DNA from: Aphis gossypii
Taxonomy: Eukaryota > Arthropoda > Insecta > Hemiptera > Aphididae
Assembly: GCF_020184175.1 (NCBI RefSeq)
Contig: NW_026083086.1
Span: 1-64,000 of the forward strand
Reading direction: 5' to 3'
DNA: 64,000 nt
The notes under the pieces are model-generated. The model was not told where the DNA came from. It was given only the letters and a program-made list of their open reading frames with translations, and ran no database searches. Positions 44,432 through 56,157 of the stretch are shown here, in pieces. The stretch's first letter is position 1, and the number at the start of each line of letters is the position of its first letter. The position numbers were made by a program, and so were the translations under genes.

Positions 44432-46919
44432 TTAACCCTACAATGCATGGTATTGCTTCTCGGCATAAACCGATAAAAAAGGTTATAATCAGATATTTAT
44501 CTATGTTAGTTCGTGTATATTAGTTTTAATCATATCAAAATAAAATAATATATTACGTTATTTTCTTTCAAACCGATAGATAGCAGTATGTAATTGGAAA
44601 AATTAAACTATTTATCGATGGACCGGTACATATGAATGTGACAATATTCTGGGTTTTTTTTCAACAATTTTAAATCATAAAATATGTTTATGGATAATAA
44701 TAAAAATATACCCGTGTTCATATATATCTAAACTTTAGATAATTTCAAAGATTATACAGATAAGTCAAATATTTTATTTGTAAATCAATAATACACGGTT
44801 GTTGCTCATACGCAACAGTATGCATTTACCATTACACGTGACGTATATTTTTTTCGAAGTTTTACAGTGCCGTCTTTTTGCGAGTTTTTTTATTTTACTT
44901 TTTGCATCTGTAGTGATTTTTAATATTATTATTATTATTATGTGTAATAATATTCTGTGTTATCGCTGTGCGTCGTGCAGACCACGGCGACAGTATTAAG
45001 AAGTATTAACAGTCTATTTTTATATTGTTTAATTTACTTTTTTATTTTTTATTATTTTAAATATATTGTTTTCGGCGTGCGTCGATCGACGATTAGATCG
45101 ACCATATTAGATTGCAGTATGTCCCGTCAGTGGTCAGTCTGTCTGCACTCGCTCGCCGAGTTGGGCATATGGTTATAAATAAATATATTCTATTGTGTTT
45201 ATGAAATTACGATTATTATTATATTTTCAAATTGTACATTCTGACAAAATTATTACGAAGGTGACCACTCTCCTATCACATCAAAAATACGTAAAATTTT
45301 TCATTATGTGTAGAAGACCATTGTTCGACAGAGAAATTATACAATTACTGGAAAATAAACTTCCATATGATTCTGAAGACGATTTGGAATCTGGTGACGA
45401 ACAAGGTAATATATATATAGATGATAATATAGTTGGTTTAGAGGCACTCGATACATTTTTAGAAAATATTGATGACGATGAATTAGATCCGTTCCTTAAT
45501 TCTATAAACTTATTAGATAGTAACTTAGATATTAATATTGACATGGGAGATGAATGTGAACCTGACGGTCCATCGATATCTCTTTCAAACTGTATTTCTG
45601 TACAGCCGCATGCAAAAAATGAAATATATAAAACTCCAGATCTCAAAGTTAAAAATTTAAGAAAAAAATCCAAATTAGATGTAACCACGCCTCCTTTTGT
45701 TGTTAAGCCTCAGCCTAAAATAATAAAAATAAAAAAACAAAAGTTGGATATTTCTTGGAAACATGAAAAATTATTTAGGTACCCAAAATGTAGAAAATTT
45801 ACTGGTAACTTTGCACTTTCTGATGAAATTTTAAATTTAAATACTCCGTATCAAATATTTGGCTACTTTTTCCAAGACGATTTAATTGAACATATTGTGT
45901 ATAAAACATTGATATATAGCGTACAAATAAATCCAAATAAAAATTTTAAAATAATTTCAAATGACGTGAAAAAATATTTAGGAGTCTGTCTATTAATGGG
46001 TTTAGTAAATATTTCTAATATTCAAAAATATTGGTCTCCAAACTTAGGAAATCAAATAATTCAAGAAACAATGAGCGTCAATCAATTTGAACAAATTTGA
46101 CAGTTCATACACTTCAATAATAATAACAATATTATGTTACCTAAAGACCACGCAGGCCATGATAGATTACATAAAATTAGGCCAGTCATGAATTTAAAAA
46201 AAGAATTTAAAAAAACGATTTGCTTCTATACTTTTAGAAGAAGCTTTATCTATAGATGAGCAATTATGCTCAACTAAAGCTCGTCATTTTCTCAAGCAAT
46301 ATTTACCAATGAAACCTCATAAGTGGGGGTACAAATTTTTTGTATTATGTTTTGTGTCTAGTTTTTCCTACAATTTTGAAATGTATAGTGGCCAAGAAAA
46401 CAATGACGTTAATAGGTACTCATGGGAACCAGATTTTGGCGCTTCGGGAAATGTAGTCGTTCGACTATGTAGAATAATTCCAAAGAATATGAATTATAAA
46501 GTTTATTTCGATAACTACTACAACACGTCTGTACCATTGATGGTGTATACTGTATATGAAAAACCGTCAAATATGTTCTTTGGGAAAGGTTCGCAGAAAT
46601 CGTCTAAATAATATTTTATTACCTAATGAAAAGGATTTTTTTAAAAAACCACGAGGTTCGTCCGATTATTGTTTAGCAAACATTAATAATCAAGAAGTTT
46701 TTGCTACATGCTGGCGTGATAACAAGGTAGTAACTTTACTATTTACATTTGTGGAAATCGATCCAATGTCTAAGGTAAAAAGATTTTCAAAAACGGAAAA
46801 TAAATCCATTGAAATAGACTGTCCACATATTGTAAGTGTATACAATAAACACATGGAAGGAGTAGACCTATTGGATAGCTTGTTAGGACGACAGAAAATT
46901 AAAATAAGAAGTCGTAAAT

Positions 46920-49628
46920 GAATCGCTTTTTGTTAAAAGGGCACATGTTACATTTTTCGTAAAAATGGTTTTATTTTGGTATTCTGTTATTTGTATATAA
47001 GTTTATCATATATGTTAAAATGGCACATGTGCTACTTATTATAACAGAGATATAATTTTTTTTATTCTATGATTTTTGTTAATTTACTGTTAGGCACTGT
47101 TGCATAATACTATATTTTATTTTTAGTTTTACCTCGTCGTTATTTCCGTAGTTGTTTGTTATATTATATAATTTAATGACATATTGATAATAATTTAGCG
47201 CTGTTGCACGATATAATATTTTATTTCCATCAGTTTTATCGCGTCGTTACGTAGTTGTGGTGTATACAATTATTAAAAGGTATTTTTCTTCATTGTTTCT
47301 CGTACTAAAATAAATAAAATTAAGTTATATACTCGTACCTGAGTAAAATGGAATTAGTAAATACAGACGTAATTAATAACGACGATCAGACGAGGAAAAG
47401 AAAGACCAAAAATACTCATCTGTACCAAAGGAATATAATAAAATCTGCCAAATTAACTGGTTCATCTTATGTGAATCATAGAAAAAAGGAAGTTCCTGCA
47501 CTTTCTATTGGTGAATCTTGTCGGTAAGCAATTTTTTATCGTTGCCGTTAATATAATAAATATTGTAATAAAAATTGTCGATTATTTTATTTTAATGGCT
47601 TCGTTCGATTTAAAATATTTTAAATTAAACTGTATGCTTTAACGTTTTTTTAAAATTTTCAGCTGCAGAGATAAATGCTTTGAAAAGTATGGACTTGAAA
47701 CTATACAGGCTGTGTTTGATTTCTTTCATAACTTTGAAAATTTTCAAACTAAAGATGAACAAGATCAATATTTACAAGGACTCATTGATGTTGTTGCAGT
47801 GAAAAGACGACGTAAATCCACTAAAGAGAAATTAAATGATAGAGAGGATCCAAAACGAGACTTTTCGTTTAACTATCATGTAATGTTTGGGAATCAGCGA
47901 GAAAAGGTATGTCAACAAGCATTTATTTCTATTTTTGCTCTCTCTTGCAAAAAGATTCGAAGATTAAGGGACTTAAAAGTAAATAATGAAATTGCGAAGG
48001 ACAAAAGGGGCCGGCATACCAGTAACACTCTTCCTGATGATTTAAAACACAAAATATGTGAACATATTTGTTCTTTTCCGGTAAATATTAGCCACTACTC
48101 TGAAAAAGAAGTTAAGTATTTAGCATCCGAGCTTAATTATAGAAAAATGTTTAATCTTTTTAAAAATAAAAATCCTGAAATCACTAAAACTTGCTATACC
48201 ACCTATTGGCAATACTTCAGACAAGAGTTCCCTGATTTACGCTTTGGTCAACCACAGATTGATACATGTTGTACATGTGAGTCACTAAATGTTAAAATTA
48301 AATCACCTCATCTCAACGACGCAGCCAAACGTGTCGCAGTCGTGGAAATGATGGTACACAAAAGAAAGGCTAAGAAGTATTATGCGTGTATAAAAAAAGA
48401 AGTTGAAGATAAACAGAATAATGTTAATGAAAATGTGCTTGCTATTAGTATGGATTATATGATGAATGTTCCGTTGCCTAAGATTCCTGTGCAAGAACTT
48501 TTTTATCTACGTCAATTGACTGGTTATGTTTTTTGTATCCAAAACATTAAACAGAACAAATCAAAAATATTTATTTATCATGAAGGACAGGCAAAAAGGG
48601 GACCTGACGAGGTTTGTTCTTTTTTAAAACAGTATATTGACAGTGTACCTATGACGTATGATGAAGTCCACGTTTACGCAGACAACTGTGGTGGACAAAA
48701 CAAGAATCATGCAGTGTCGCGGTTCTTTTTGGCTTTGACAGACACAGGTCGTTTCAAGAAAGTAAAGCAATTTTTCCCCGTAGTTGGTCACAGCTATTCA
48801 CCATGTGATAGAGATTTTGCTATAATTAAAAGGTCTTTAAGAAAATGCAATCGCTTGTACACCATTAGAGAGCTTACGGAACTTATCGTCAAAAGTAGCG
48901 TGGATCAAAAGTTCATTATGGTAGAGGTAAATGAGAAAATGATTTTAGATTTCCAGTCATGGTGGGGGAAGTACTACAAAATAAGTCCTATTTCACAAGA
49001 AACTAAAAGGAAACCAAAACAACAACAGACTAGTTTTGGAATAAGCTCGTATTACCATTTCGAGTACGACACAGCTGCCAAAGGTGTTTGTAAAGCAATG
49101 TCTTGTATCAACGGTCTCGTTGTAAACACATTCTGCTTGGCCAATTCAACTCGAACTCCAATCCAACTTCCTCAAGACCTACTGTACACAGATATTGGAG
49201 TCTCAATGAATCCAGCTAAACTTGAAGACATTCAGAAGACATTGGACTATATACCAGATGAACATAAAGACTATTATCTTGACATTATAAGCATAAGTAT
49301 CGTTGCTAGCTATATTTACAATAATGTGTAGTATTATTTTAATATAAAATAAACCAAAACTAAAATTACTTGTAATTATTTGTATACTTTTTTTCTGATT
49401 TTTGTTAAAAGGGCACTTGTGCAGCACTTTTGAACTTGAATGAACTTGAATTAAATATTTGTACAGTATCGAAATTCAGTATAAATAATAAATATTGAGC
49501 ACTATGAAAATAACGCACATACAATTTTTTTTTTACGTAATCACAATATTTTGGAATTTATGTAGTTTTTTATCATTTCCCAAAAGTTTATCTGTTGAAA
49601 CAAATGTCCTTTTAACAAAAAGCGATTC
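46920..49628 (+). mobile_element. intact-looking DNA transposon with 4-bp target duplication (Sola-like)
   Basis: The ends are GAATCGCTTTTTGTTAAAAG at the left and its exact inverse at the right (CTTTTAACAAAAAGCGATTC). The target duplication is AAAT (46916-46919 and 49629-49632). Removing the element and one AAAT restores the piggyBac frame (RSRKWYLRIF). Subterminal copies of TTAAAA(G/T)GGCAC(A/T)TGTG lie at about 46935, 47016 and 49406. 4-bp duplications with a protein of this type are most consistent with the Sola superfamily, but the family label is my inference. It is the best-preserved element in the window. Confidence 0.85.
47348..49331 (+). CDS. putative Sola-like transposase, intact, two exons
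   Basis: Exon 1 (47348-47523) starts MELVNTDVINNDDQTRKRKT and ends at a GTAAGC donor. Exon 2 (47663-49331) has a TTTTCAG acceptor and completes a protein of about 614 residues without stops or shifts. A basic N-terminal half and a Cys cluster (IDTCCTCESLNVKI) precede a conserved core: ENVLAISMDYMMNVPLP, YDEVHVYADNCGGQNKNHAV and FPVVGHSYSPCDRDFAIIKR. Acidic residues in these three blocks are candidate catalytic positions. The DNCGGQNKN core is typical of a widespread insect protein family (DUF7869-like) that I associate with Sola-type transposons. The gene sits alone between matched terminal repeats, which supports its being the transposase. Confidence 0.78.
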
Positions 49629-50501
49629 AAATGGTATTTAAGGATTTTCTATCATTTACTTGATGTGACTGTTGTCAATTCATGGCTATTACATAAACGA
49701 ATAATTGCTCAAAAAAATAAAACTAGGGACAACGTTGAAAAACCTATGACATTATCTGCGTTTAAAGAAGATCTAGTCATATCGCTGTGCAAAGTTGGTC
49801 AGTCAACTAACACTAGAGGAAGGCCGTCAAATACCATAGAGAATGCACTATTACAAAAATCCAAAAAACCAAATGCTTAGAAACCACCAAATCAAGATCT
49901 ACGCATGGATCGCATTGATCACTGGCCGATCGATGCACAAACAAGGATTCGTTGTAAAATGCCAAGTTGCAACGGATATACATGGCAAGCGTGTGAAAAA
50001 TGTCAAGTTGGATTATGTGTTGGAAAGGGAAAAACTTGCTTTAGAAAATATCATACAACCTAATAATATTGCTAATTTAACTATGTAATAATTCAAATGT
50101 GTATTTAATTTAACTAATTTTAGATATCTTTATGTATTATAATATGACAACATTAAAAAAAAATGTCAAATTGGATTATGATTTATTATTATTATTTATT
50201 ATTTTATTTATGATTTATTCTTGTTGTATAAATTAAAATGTGTATAATTTTGACAAATTTTAGGTATATCTATTATAATATGACAACATTTTAGAAAAAT
50301 TAAAATATATTAATTTATTCTATTTTTCGTAGTTACAAATGCATAATGTTGCTCTACAGCAACAACCAACTTTTTCAACTTTTTCAACACTTGAAATTAA
50401 AATGGATTTTTTTAATTATTTTTTACGTATTCTATAGCTTTAGAACTATTTAAAAACAATTTTTTTATAACAATAAAAAAAATCATGCATTGTAGGGTTA
50501 A

Positions 50502-50817
50502 GGCTTGACCAAAACCGGTCCACCATATCTAGAATTTAAAAGTGCTACCAAGAAACAAATATTTCCTTTTTTTTTAAGTTGTATGTGGTTATTGGGTGTA
50601 CTGTTAAACTACAATTTTCGATATGATGATTCACGTAACCAAGACCATAACAACAACACGCGACTTCCACGGATTATAAGACTGTCGATTTTCGTACTCC
50701 ATTCCGGTTACATCATGACTTTTCACTCTCCAGTCTCCATTCAACTTGTGTTTTATTTGCTGTTCTATAGTTGATATTTTATTTTATTTTTGTGGTATTT
50801 TATACATTATTTACGAA
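50502..50817. other. region upstream of the THAP9-like relic
   Basis: An 89-codon frame (50505-50774) shows no recognisable domain, although its middle is less AT-rich (GACTTCCACGGATTATAAGA). It could be 5' UTR or promoter of the THAP exon at 50818. No element border was found. Confidence 0.3.
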
Positions 50818-51627
50818 ATGTCTTTCGTTGTTAAAAATAGCTCGGGTAGTAGATGCTCGTTGGTGTATTATACCAGCCTTTGGTCGAGTTACAATGATGA
50901 AGTACGGATATCATTTTTTAAATTTCCAAAAGATCATCAAAGGTAAGAACCGTTTGTATTTATATTATTTACTAAATGTAATGTTCTATTTAATGTTAAG
51001 CATTTGTCCATTATTTTATCTATCTACCCATAAAATGCAACCTACGTATTTATTACAAATAACAATAAACATGTATACTAATAAGAATGTTATTGCTACC
51101 TACCTATTCGTAATAATATACTATCTTTAATGAACTACCTACATGTATTGCTTAAAATAATGTAAAACATTGGACATGTGCCTAATTTGTATTTTTTTTT
51201 TTAATGTGTACAAAAGTACTAGATGTAAAATGTAATTATTATTTTAACTTTAGGTGTGCTTCTTGGGTTGAAAAATGTGAAGCACAATATTTACCAACTA
51301 CAGACCTTGATGTTCTACACAAAACGTACAAGTTATGCTTCTTACATTTTGAAAATGGAATTTTTATGAATGCAATAAAAAAAAACTGAATCAGACTGCG
51401 ATTTCAACAATATTTGCTAAAACCCCAGTTGTATCTAAAAATATTTCTTTAGTTGGCTCAGAAAATATTGAAATTTCAAACGTATCAAATGATATTAGTT
51501 CAATGACTGATGACTGATACTCCTAATAGTAAGATATATAATAATCCTTTCAAAAATGAAAAACATCAAATGGATCATTTAACTATAGAGACCGAGCAGT
51601 GGTACAGCTATCGCTCCCAGTGGTAAA
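50818..51627 (+). pseudogene. THAP9/P-like transposase, N-terminal THAP part
   Basis: Exon 1 (50818-50942) starts MSFVVKNSSGSRCSLVYYTS and has FFKFPKDHQR, the middle of a THAP finger. Exon 2 (from 51254, TTTAG acceptor, matching phase) has CASWVEKCEAQYLP and YKLCFLHFENGIF (the CxxH pair). After a one-base shift in an A-run near 51380-51388 comes LNQTAISTIF, the THAP end motif, and then an acidic linker to about 51627. The ISL2EU-type element starts there. P-like C-terminal sequence resumes at 55341, so both halves probably belong to one P-type transposase gene. Parts of its catalytic middle are missing. Confidence 0.6.
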
Positions 51628-51839
51628 TTTGCTTACTTTTACCGGGAAACAAATCACACGCAAAATGTGTTATATTAATAATATTGCATGTATTCCATTT
51701 GATTTATAAACATTTTGATACGTACTTTGCGTAATTTACTATACACTTTACGTATAAACATTGTAGATAGGTATCTTAAGTTTAAAACTAAACCATTTAT
51801 ATAGTTATTTTAATTTTCTTTATAATAAAATATATAAAT

Positions 51840-53374
51840 ATGAATAAAAAATCGAATAACAATTGTTGTGTTGTGAATTGCAATAATACATACAAAAATA
51901 CAACAAATATAAAATTTTATAATTTTCCAAATCGGCACATGAGAAAAAAACAAAAGACTGTTGGATTAAAGCAGTTAACAGAGTTGAGTAAGTAAATGAG
52001 ATATAAATAATAAAAAATAAATTATTTTAAATAAAAATGTATAAAATATTATATACATTTATAGTCATTTATCAAAGTATTTATTTGAATTATATGTTAC
52101 CTTATTAAAGTATTAATGGAAAACCTTGGATTCCAACAAAGAACAGTGTCATTTGTAGTGCTCATTTTGTTGGAAATAAGAAATCACTTGATCCAAGGAG
52201 TCCTTCATATATACCAACAATATTCCCAAAACTTTATAGAAAGAAATTGAATGACCCATTACAACAAAGTGCAAGATATGAACGAGCTATTAATCGTGGT
52301 GCCCTAGCTATTGAAAATCAATCAAACAATTCTGATGAAGTTGTAGGAGTCTTACCCCTTATAATAGATCAAAATATATAAATACTTCAGTTAGTATATG
52401 TACACAAGTAGCATTTGATGTGCCTGATGATAATTTTATATTTTCTTGTGATTTTGATGGTAATAATATTAGCACTCAAGTATCAATTCCTAAATTATTT
52501 CATAATTTTAATAAACCTACTATGGTTGAAAAATCTTGTGGGTTAGATTTTGAAAAACCAACATTTTGTTTTTCTAAAATTTCATTTCATGGGTATGATT
52601 CAATCAAGTCAGAAAATTCATTAAAAGACTTAACTGGCACAACTTTTGAAATATTTAACTTTTTTTTGAAACTTTTACCTCAAAGTAATAGATTAATTAT
52701 AAGTCAGGAAAATACTCTATTAATTTGTTTGATGAAATTAAAACTTGGACTAACATATTCATCTTTAAGCACATTTTTTTCGATTCACAGAACAACTGTA
52801 GTAGGGTTTTTTCAGAGTGTTTACTATTTTTAAGTCAGAAATGTAAACATTTAATATTTTGGCCCAGTAAAAGTACAATAATGGAAACGTTACCAGAAGT
52901 TTTTAAAAAAATTACCCAAATTGTAGGTGCATTATTGACTGCACAGAAATTCGGTCAGAACAGCCTAAAACTGTGGAGCAGAGGGTTTGTATGTATTCAC
53001 ATTATAAAGGAGGATATACTATTAAAGTACTTGTTGCCATTACTCCAAATGGAATGGTTAGCTTTTTGTCTAAATCGTATGGTGGTAAATCCAGTGACAG
53101 TTATATCACTAACGATTCTGGTTTTTTGAATAAACTTGAACCTGGAGACCAGGTCCTTGCAGATAAGGGGTTTCCAGGGATAAAAACAGGTGTTGATGAT
53201 CAAAATAGTATTCTTGTAATTCCTCCCATGCTCCATAATGGTAGATTTACTGAGGAAGAAGTTCTAAGTACTTATAATGTTGCTAGTGTGAGAATACATA
53301 TTGAGAGGCTTTTTGCTAGGTTAAAACATTTAATGTACTTAATAAAATTACATCTGATCTATTGGTATATATAG
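51840..53374 (+). pseudogene. ISL2EU-type THAP-DDE transposase relic
   Basis: MNKKSNNNCCVVNCNNTYKN (51840-) is a THAP finger start. After a shift and an intron, NSVICSAHFVGNKKSL (around 52146-52190) gives the CxxH pair and YIPTIFPKLYRKK the THAP end. 52420-52833 carries a helical linker (TTFEIFNFFLKLLPQSNRL, LSTFFSIHRTTVVGFFQSV). The DDE_Tnp_4 core spans 52860-53350: the first acidic region CRCIIDCTEI lies across a frameshift near 52910-52960, followed by GDQVLADKGFPGI and VRIHIERLFARLKHL. At least four frameshifts or stops are present. It is clearly more decayed than the homologue at 18629-20184 and only distantly similar in its THAP part. Confidence 0.75.
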
Positions 53375-53564
53375 ATAACATTTTATTTATGTGTTGTGTG
53401 TTAGTAAATTTAAGCAATCCAATAATAAAACAATAACACATTTATATAAAAACAATTTATTATTATTTCTTAATTTACAATGTTAAATAGATGTAAGTAC
53501 CATATGATTTACTGATACGTATATAATATATATTAATCATATAAGCCTCTTGCAATATGACTAT

Positions 53565-55039
53565 TTATTTGATGTTACATAAGTTTGGTAAATAATATGA
53601 AAAATAAAATGTATCTAACTTAGAAATTAAGTTAGACAAGAATATTGGATCTTTTTTTATAACCAACAATAAAGGTTCAATAAAATTGAAAATATAAAAG
53701 TGACAATCATTTAAACCTGTACAGTACATTAAAATTTGAATTTGTGTATAATACACATGGCTAGCTTTTAAAACAAGTTCTCCGTTTGAAATTTTTAAAT
53801 AAGACAATTTTGGTATTCCAGTACTTGGATCAATTATTGGTTTTTTTTTGCAGGAACTAGGACATTTAATTCTAATACTGAGATAATTTCTCCATTTTTC
53901 AAAATCAAACCATCAGGATAGCACAAATCCAAGGTTTAGATGAATGAATAATAAGTCCACTTTTAATTACATCAACATTGTATGAAGAAGAGAACAACGT
54001 AAATGCTTTGTTTTCAGTCTGTAATCCATATAAAACATTAGATGCTCCTTTTCTTTGATTTCCGTCTCATTTATTAAAGATATGGCCAATTTATTTTTAC
54101 TTTTCTCAGATTTAGATTTTAATGTTTTTATTTTATGAGCTTTTAAACTAGCTGAAATGCGAAATTTTCTGTATTCTAACCAAAAAATGTTTTGGGATTG
54201 GTTCAGTGTTTGATTAAAAATATGTTTATTGTATCAGCATTAACAGAAATATGTGTAAAGAAAAAAATGTGTTCAACACAATTTAATGGAAATATAAAAT
54301 AATTTGAAGAAGCCTCATTATGAACTTGTTTCCTAATAAGATTAGATAAGTGTACAGCATTTTTTTCAATTTTTAATTGTTCAACAATCGTATCAATTAT
54401 ATTAAGCAATGTGTTAGAGCATATTCTATCAATTTCAGTTCGTTCTTCTTCATAAATATTTCTAGATACAGAGCATGGTATTGAAAGTATATTATGATCC
54501 TGAATGAGTATTTTATGATTTATTGCAGGTACATCAGTATTCAAACGTTTTTGTGGGAAAAGTTCTGAAATTGTTTTCCCTTTCTTATATAAATTTTCAC
54601 CAACTTTTGAGGGCTTTCCCCAAACCTGAGGCTCGTTTGTTTTGGAGGTCCCCTCTTCATTATTAATATAAATCATTACAGCTGCTATATGCTTACAGCA
54701 AGATCCAGCCCCAGCTGCACATTGACAATAAGCATTTTTAACATTTCTTAAACCATCTAACTATTAAAATATTAAACAAAATAATAAAATCTACTACTAA
54801 TAAAAAATTCTACCAAAAAAATCTTATTTAATTACCTCAAGTTTCACTTTATAAGGCTCTAAAGTAACACTTGTTTGTCTAACAACTGAACCAGTTACTA
54901 CACTTAACCCATCAATAAGCTTCAGTTCCTGAACTCCAAACACATGATTACTGTCATATAACATTTTACCCTTATTATTTTTATATGAAAAGTGTGGTTT
55001 AATATTTTGAAACCCATACTTTATTATTAAATTTGCCAT
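53565..55039 (-). pseudogene. SWIM-finger / YqaJ-like nuclease relic
   Basis: Exon 1 (55039 down to about 54834) starts MANLIIKYGFQNIKPHFSYK. Exon 2 (from about 54765) has YCQCAAGAGSCCKHIAAVMI, a SWIM finger (CxC...CxH). It continues to 54203 with a stop. The nuclease part lies at 54200-53565 in several frames: WLEYRKFRISASLKAH, LYGLQTENKAFTLF, CAILMV near YPDGLIL (the D motif), IKCPSSCKKKPIID (ExK-like) and ASHVYYTQIQILMYCTGL. Order and motifs match the intact 420-residue protein at 20631-21893, which lies in the same position relative to its transposase. Multiple frameshifts mean no function is left. Confidence 0.72.
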
Positions 55040-55340
55040 TGTTGTAAAATAAATGTGTACACTACAATTATTATAAAAAAAAACTCGTTGCTAAAGGTAA
55101 TAGCTAAGCTAATAAAAGTACGTTTTAATATAGATAATCATAATATATTAATCAAATTTGAAATGTCAACAACCTCCTTAATCAATGTGACATCAAATTA
55201 TTATATTTATAAAAATACAATGATTAATTAATTATTATTGTATTTATAGTTGTATAATTTGTATTACGGCCTAATAGAATGTATACAAATAATAACAACA
55301 TCGTCCCGGAATTAGTATTCATAATGTCCACCAGAGCGCG

Positions 55341-55970
55341 ATGTTTCCCGACGTATGCACAGTCTCTATAATGGAAAAAATGTTTAAAAACATGAAAGTA
55401 ATTCATAAGTTTAACGGATCTGATGTAACTAAAAAAGTAAATTTTATTAATGGGTGGTTGATTAGTATATCTGGTTTAAAAATGTTGTGGAATTCCTTAA
55501 ACCCTGAACAAAATGAAGAATATACCCTTCGTACTGGTAGAATTAATCAAGATTGTTTAGAAAATTTATTTGGGACATTTCGTCAACAACATGGTAACAA
55601 TTATAACCCCACCCCTATCCAGTTTATTTGGGCCTTTAAAAAAATATTTTGTCTCGAATATTTCAAGCATTCACCAAGTGCGAATCGCATCGAAGATATA
55701 GATAAAGTTCTTTGTCAAGTAAAAGAATTAAAAAATTTATCACCGTCATTTCTAGAAATTTTAAATCCTAAACAAACAAATAATCCTTTTAAATTTACTC
55801 CTATCACTATTGGTACAGTTGATTACCAAAAATTAAATATCCCTGAAACCAATTCTCTTACTTATATATGCGGCTATTTAATGAGAAAATGTTTAGACAA
55901 ACATGTTTGTCAAGATTTTATAAATTATGCTATTTTTCAACAAAAGCTAGAACCATCTTTTTTTTTTTAA
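55341..55970 (+). pseudogene. THAP9/P-like transposase, C-terminal part
   Basis: This open 209-codon stretch contains KVNFINGWLISISGLKMLWN, TGRINQDCLENLFGTFRQQH and NYNPTPIQFIWAFKKIFCLE, then YICGYLMRKCLDKHVCQDF. The RxNQDxLENxFGxxRQ(x)G block is the conserved late catalytic and C-terminal region of P-element/THAP9 transposases. It has no start or upstream catalytic part of its own and begins right at the end of the ISL2EU-type insertion. It therefore most likely continues the THAP gene at 50818-51627. It ends in a T-run coding for Phe, followed by a stop. Confidence 0.78.
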
Positions 55971-56157
55971 CCTTAAGATAATAATAAAAACAAAAAAATA
56001 ATTTAAAAAAAATGTATTTTTATTTTACAAACTATTTACAATTTTCTAACATCGCCATTAAATGGATTATAAGTTATAATTTGGTCATGCAAGATGAGGC
56101 AATAAGCTGCAGTCTTTTCTGGAATGGTGGTATCGGTTTTAAATTCCACTCGAACGT

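Larger units (their letters stand above)
45306..50063 (+). pseudogene. piggyBac transposase, interrupted and frameshifted
   Basis: MCRRPLFDREIIQLLENKLP starts an acidic N-terminal region, followed by a Lys-rich segment and the DDE_Tnp_1_7 domain (ISNDVKKYLGVCLLMGLVNI). A TGA near 46098 and a frameshift near 46210 follow. Catalytic Asp positions are recognisable in ALSIDEQL (around 46250), KVYFDNYYNTS (46498-46530) and KHMEGVDLLDSL (46850-46885). After the nested element the frame resumes with WYLRIFYHLLDVTVVNSWLL (49633-). It stops at 49878, and then a C-terminal Cys-rich finger (CKMPSCNGY, CEKCQVGLCVGKGKTCFRKY) runs to about 50063 after a stop codon. Host-level motifs are complete apart from point damage, so this is a fairly young relic. 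Confidence 0.87.
44436..50497 (+). mobile_element. piggyBac element, 3.35 kb plus nested 2.7-kb insertion
   Basis: TTAA at both borders (44432-44435 and 50498-50501) and the inverted repeat CCCTACAATGCATG / CATGCATTGTAGGG define the ends. The plus-strand transposase gene is split at 46919/49633 by another transposon. Nothing is shared with the terminal repeat of the smaller piggyBac at 6105-7221, so the two belong to different families. Confidence 0.93.
51627..55335 (+). mobile_element. second ISL2EU-type transposon
   Basis: The left border region (CGCTCCCAGTGG...TTACCGGGAA, 51627-51665) resembles the inverse of the right border (TCCCGGAATTAG...CCACCAGAGCG, 55304-55338). The repeats are short and imperfect, so the ends are approximate. 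Inside are a THAP-DDE gene (plus) and a convergent SWIM/YqaJ gene (minus), the same arrangement as the element at 11.3-22.2 kb. The element separates two parts of a P-like transposase gene. Confidence 0.65.
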
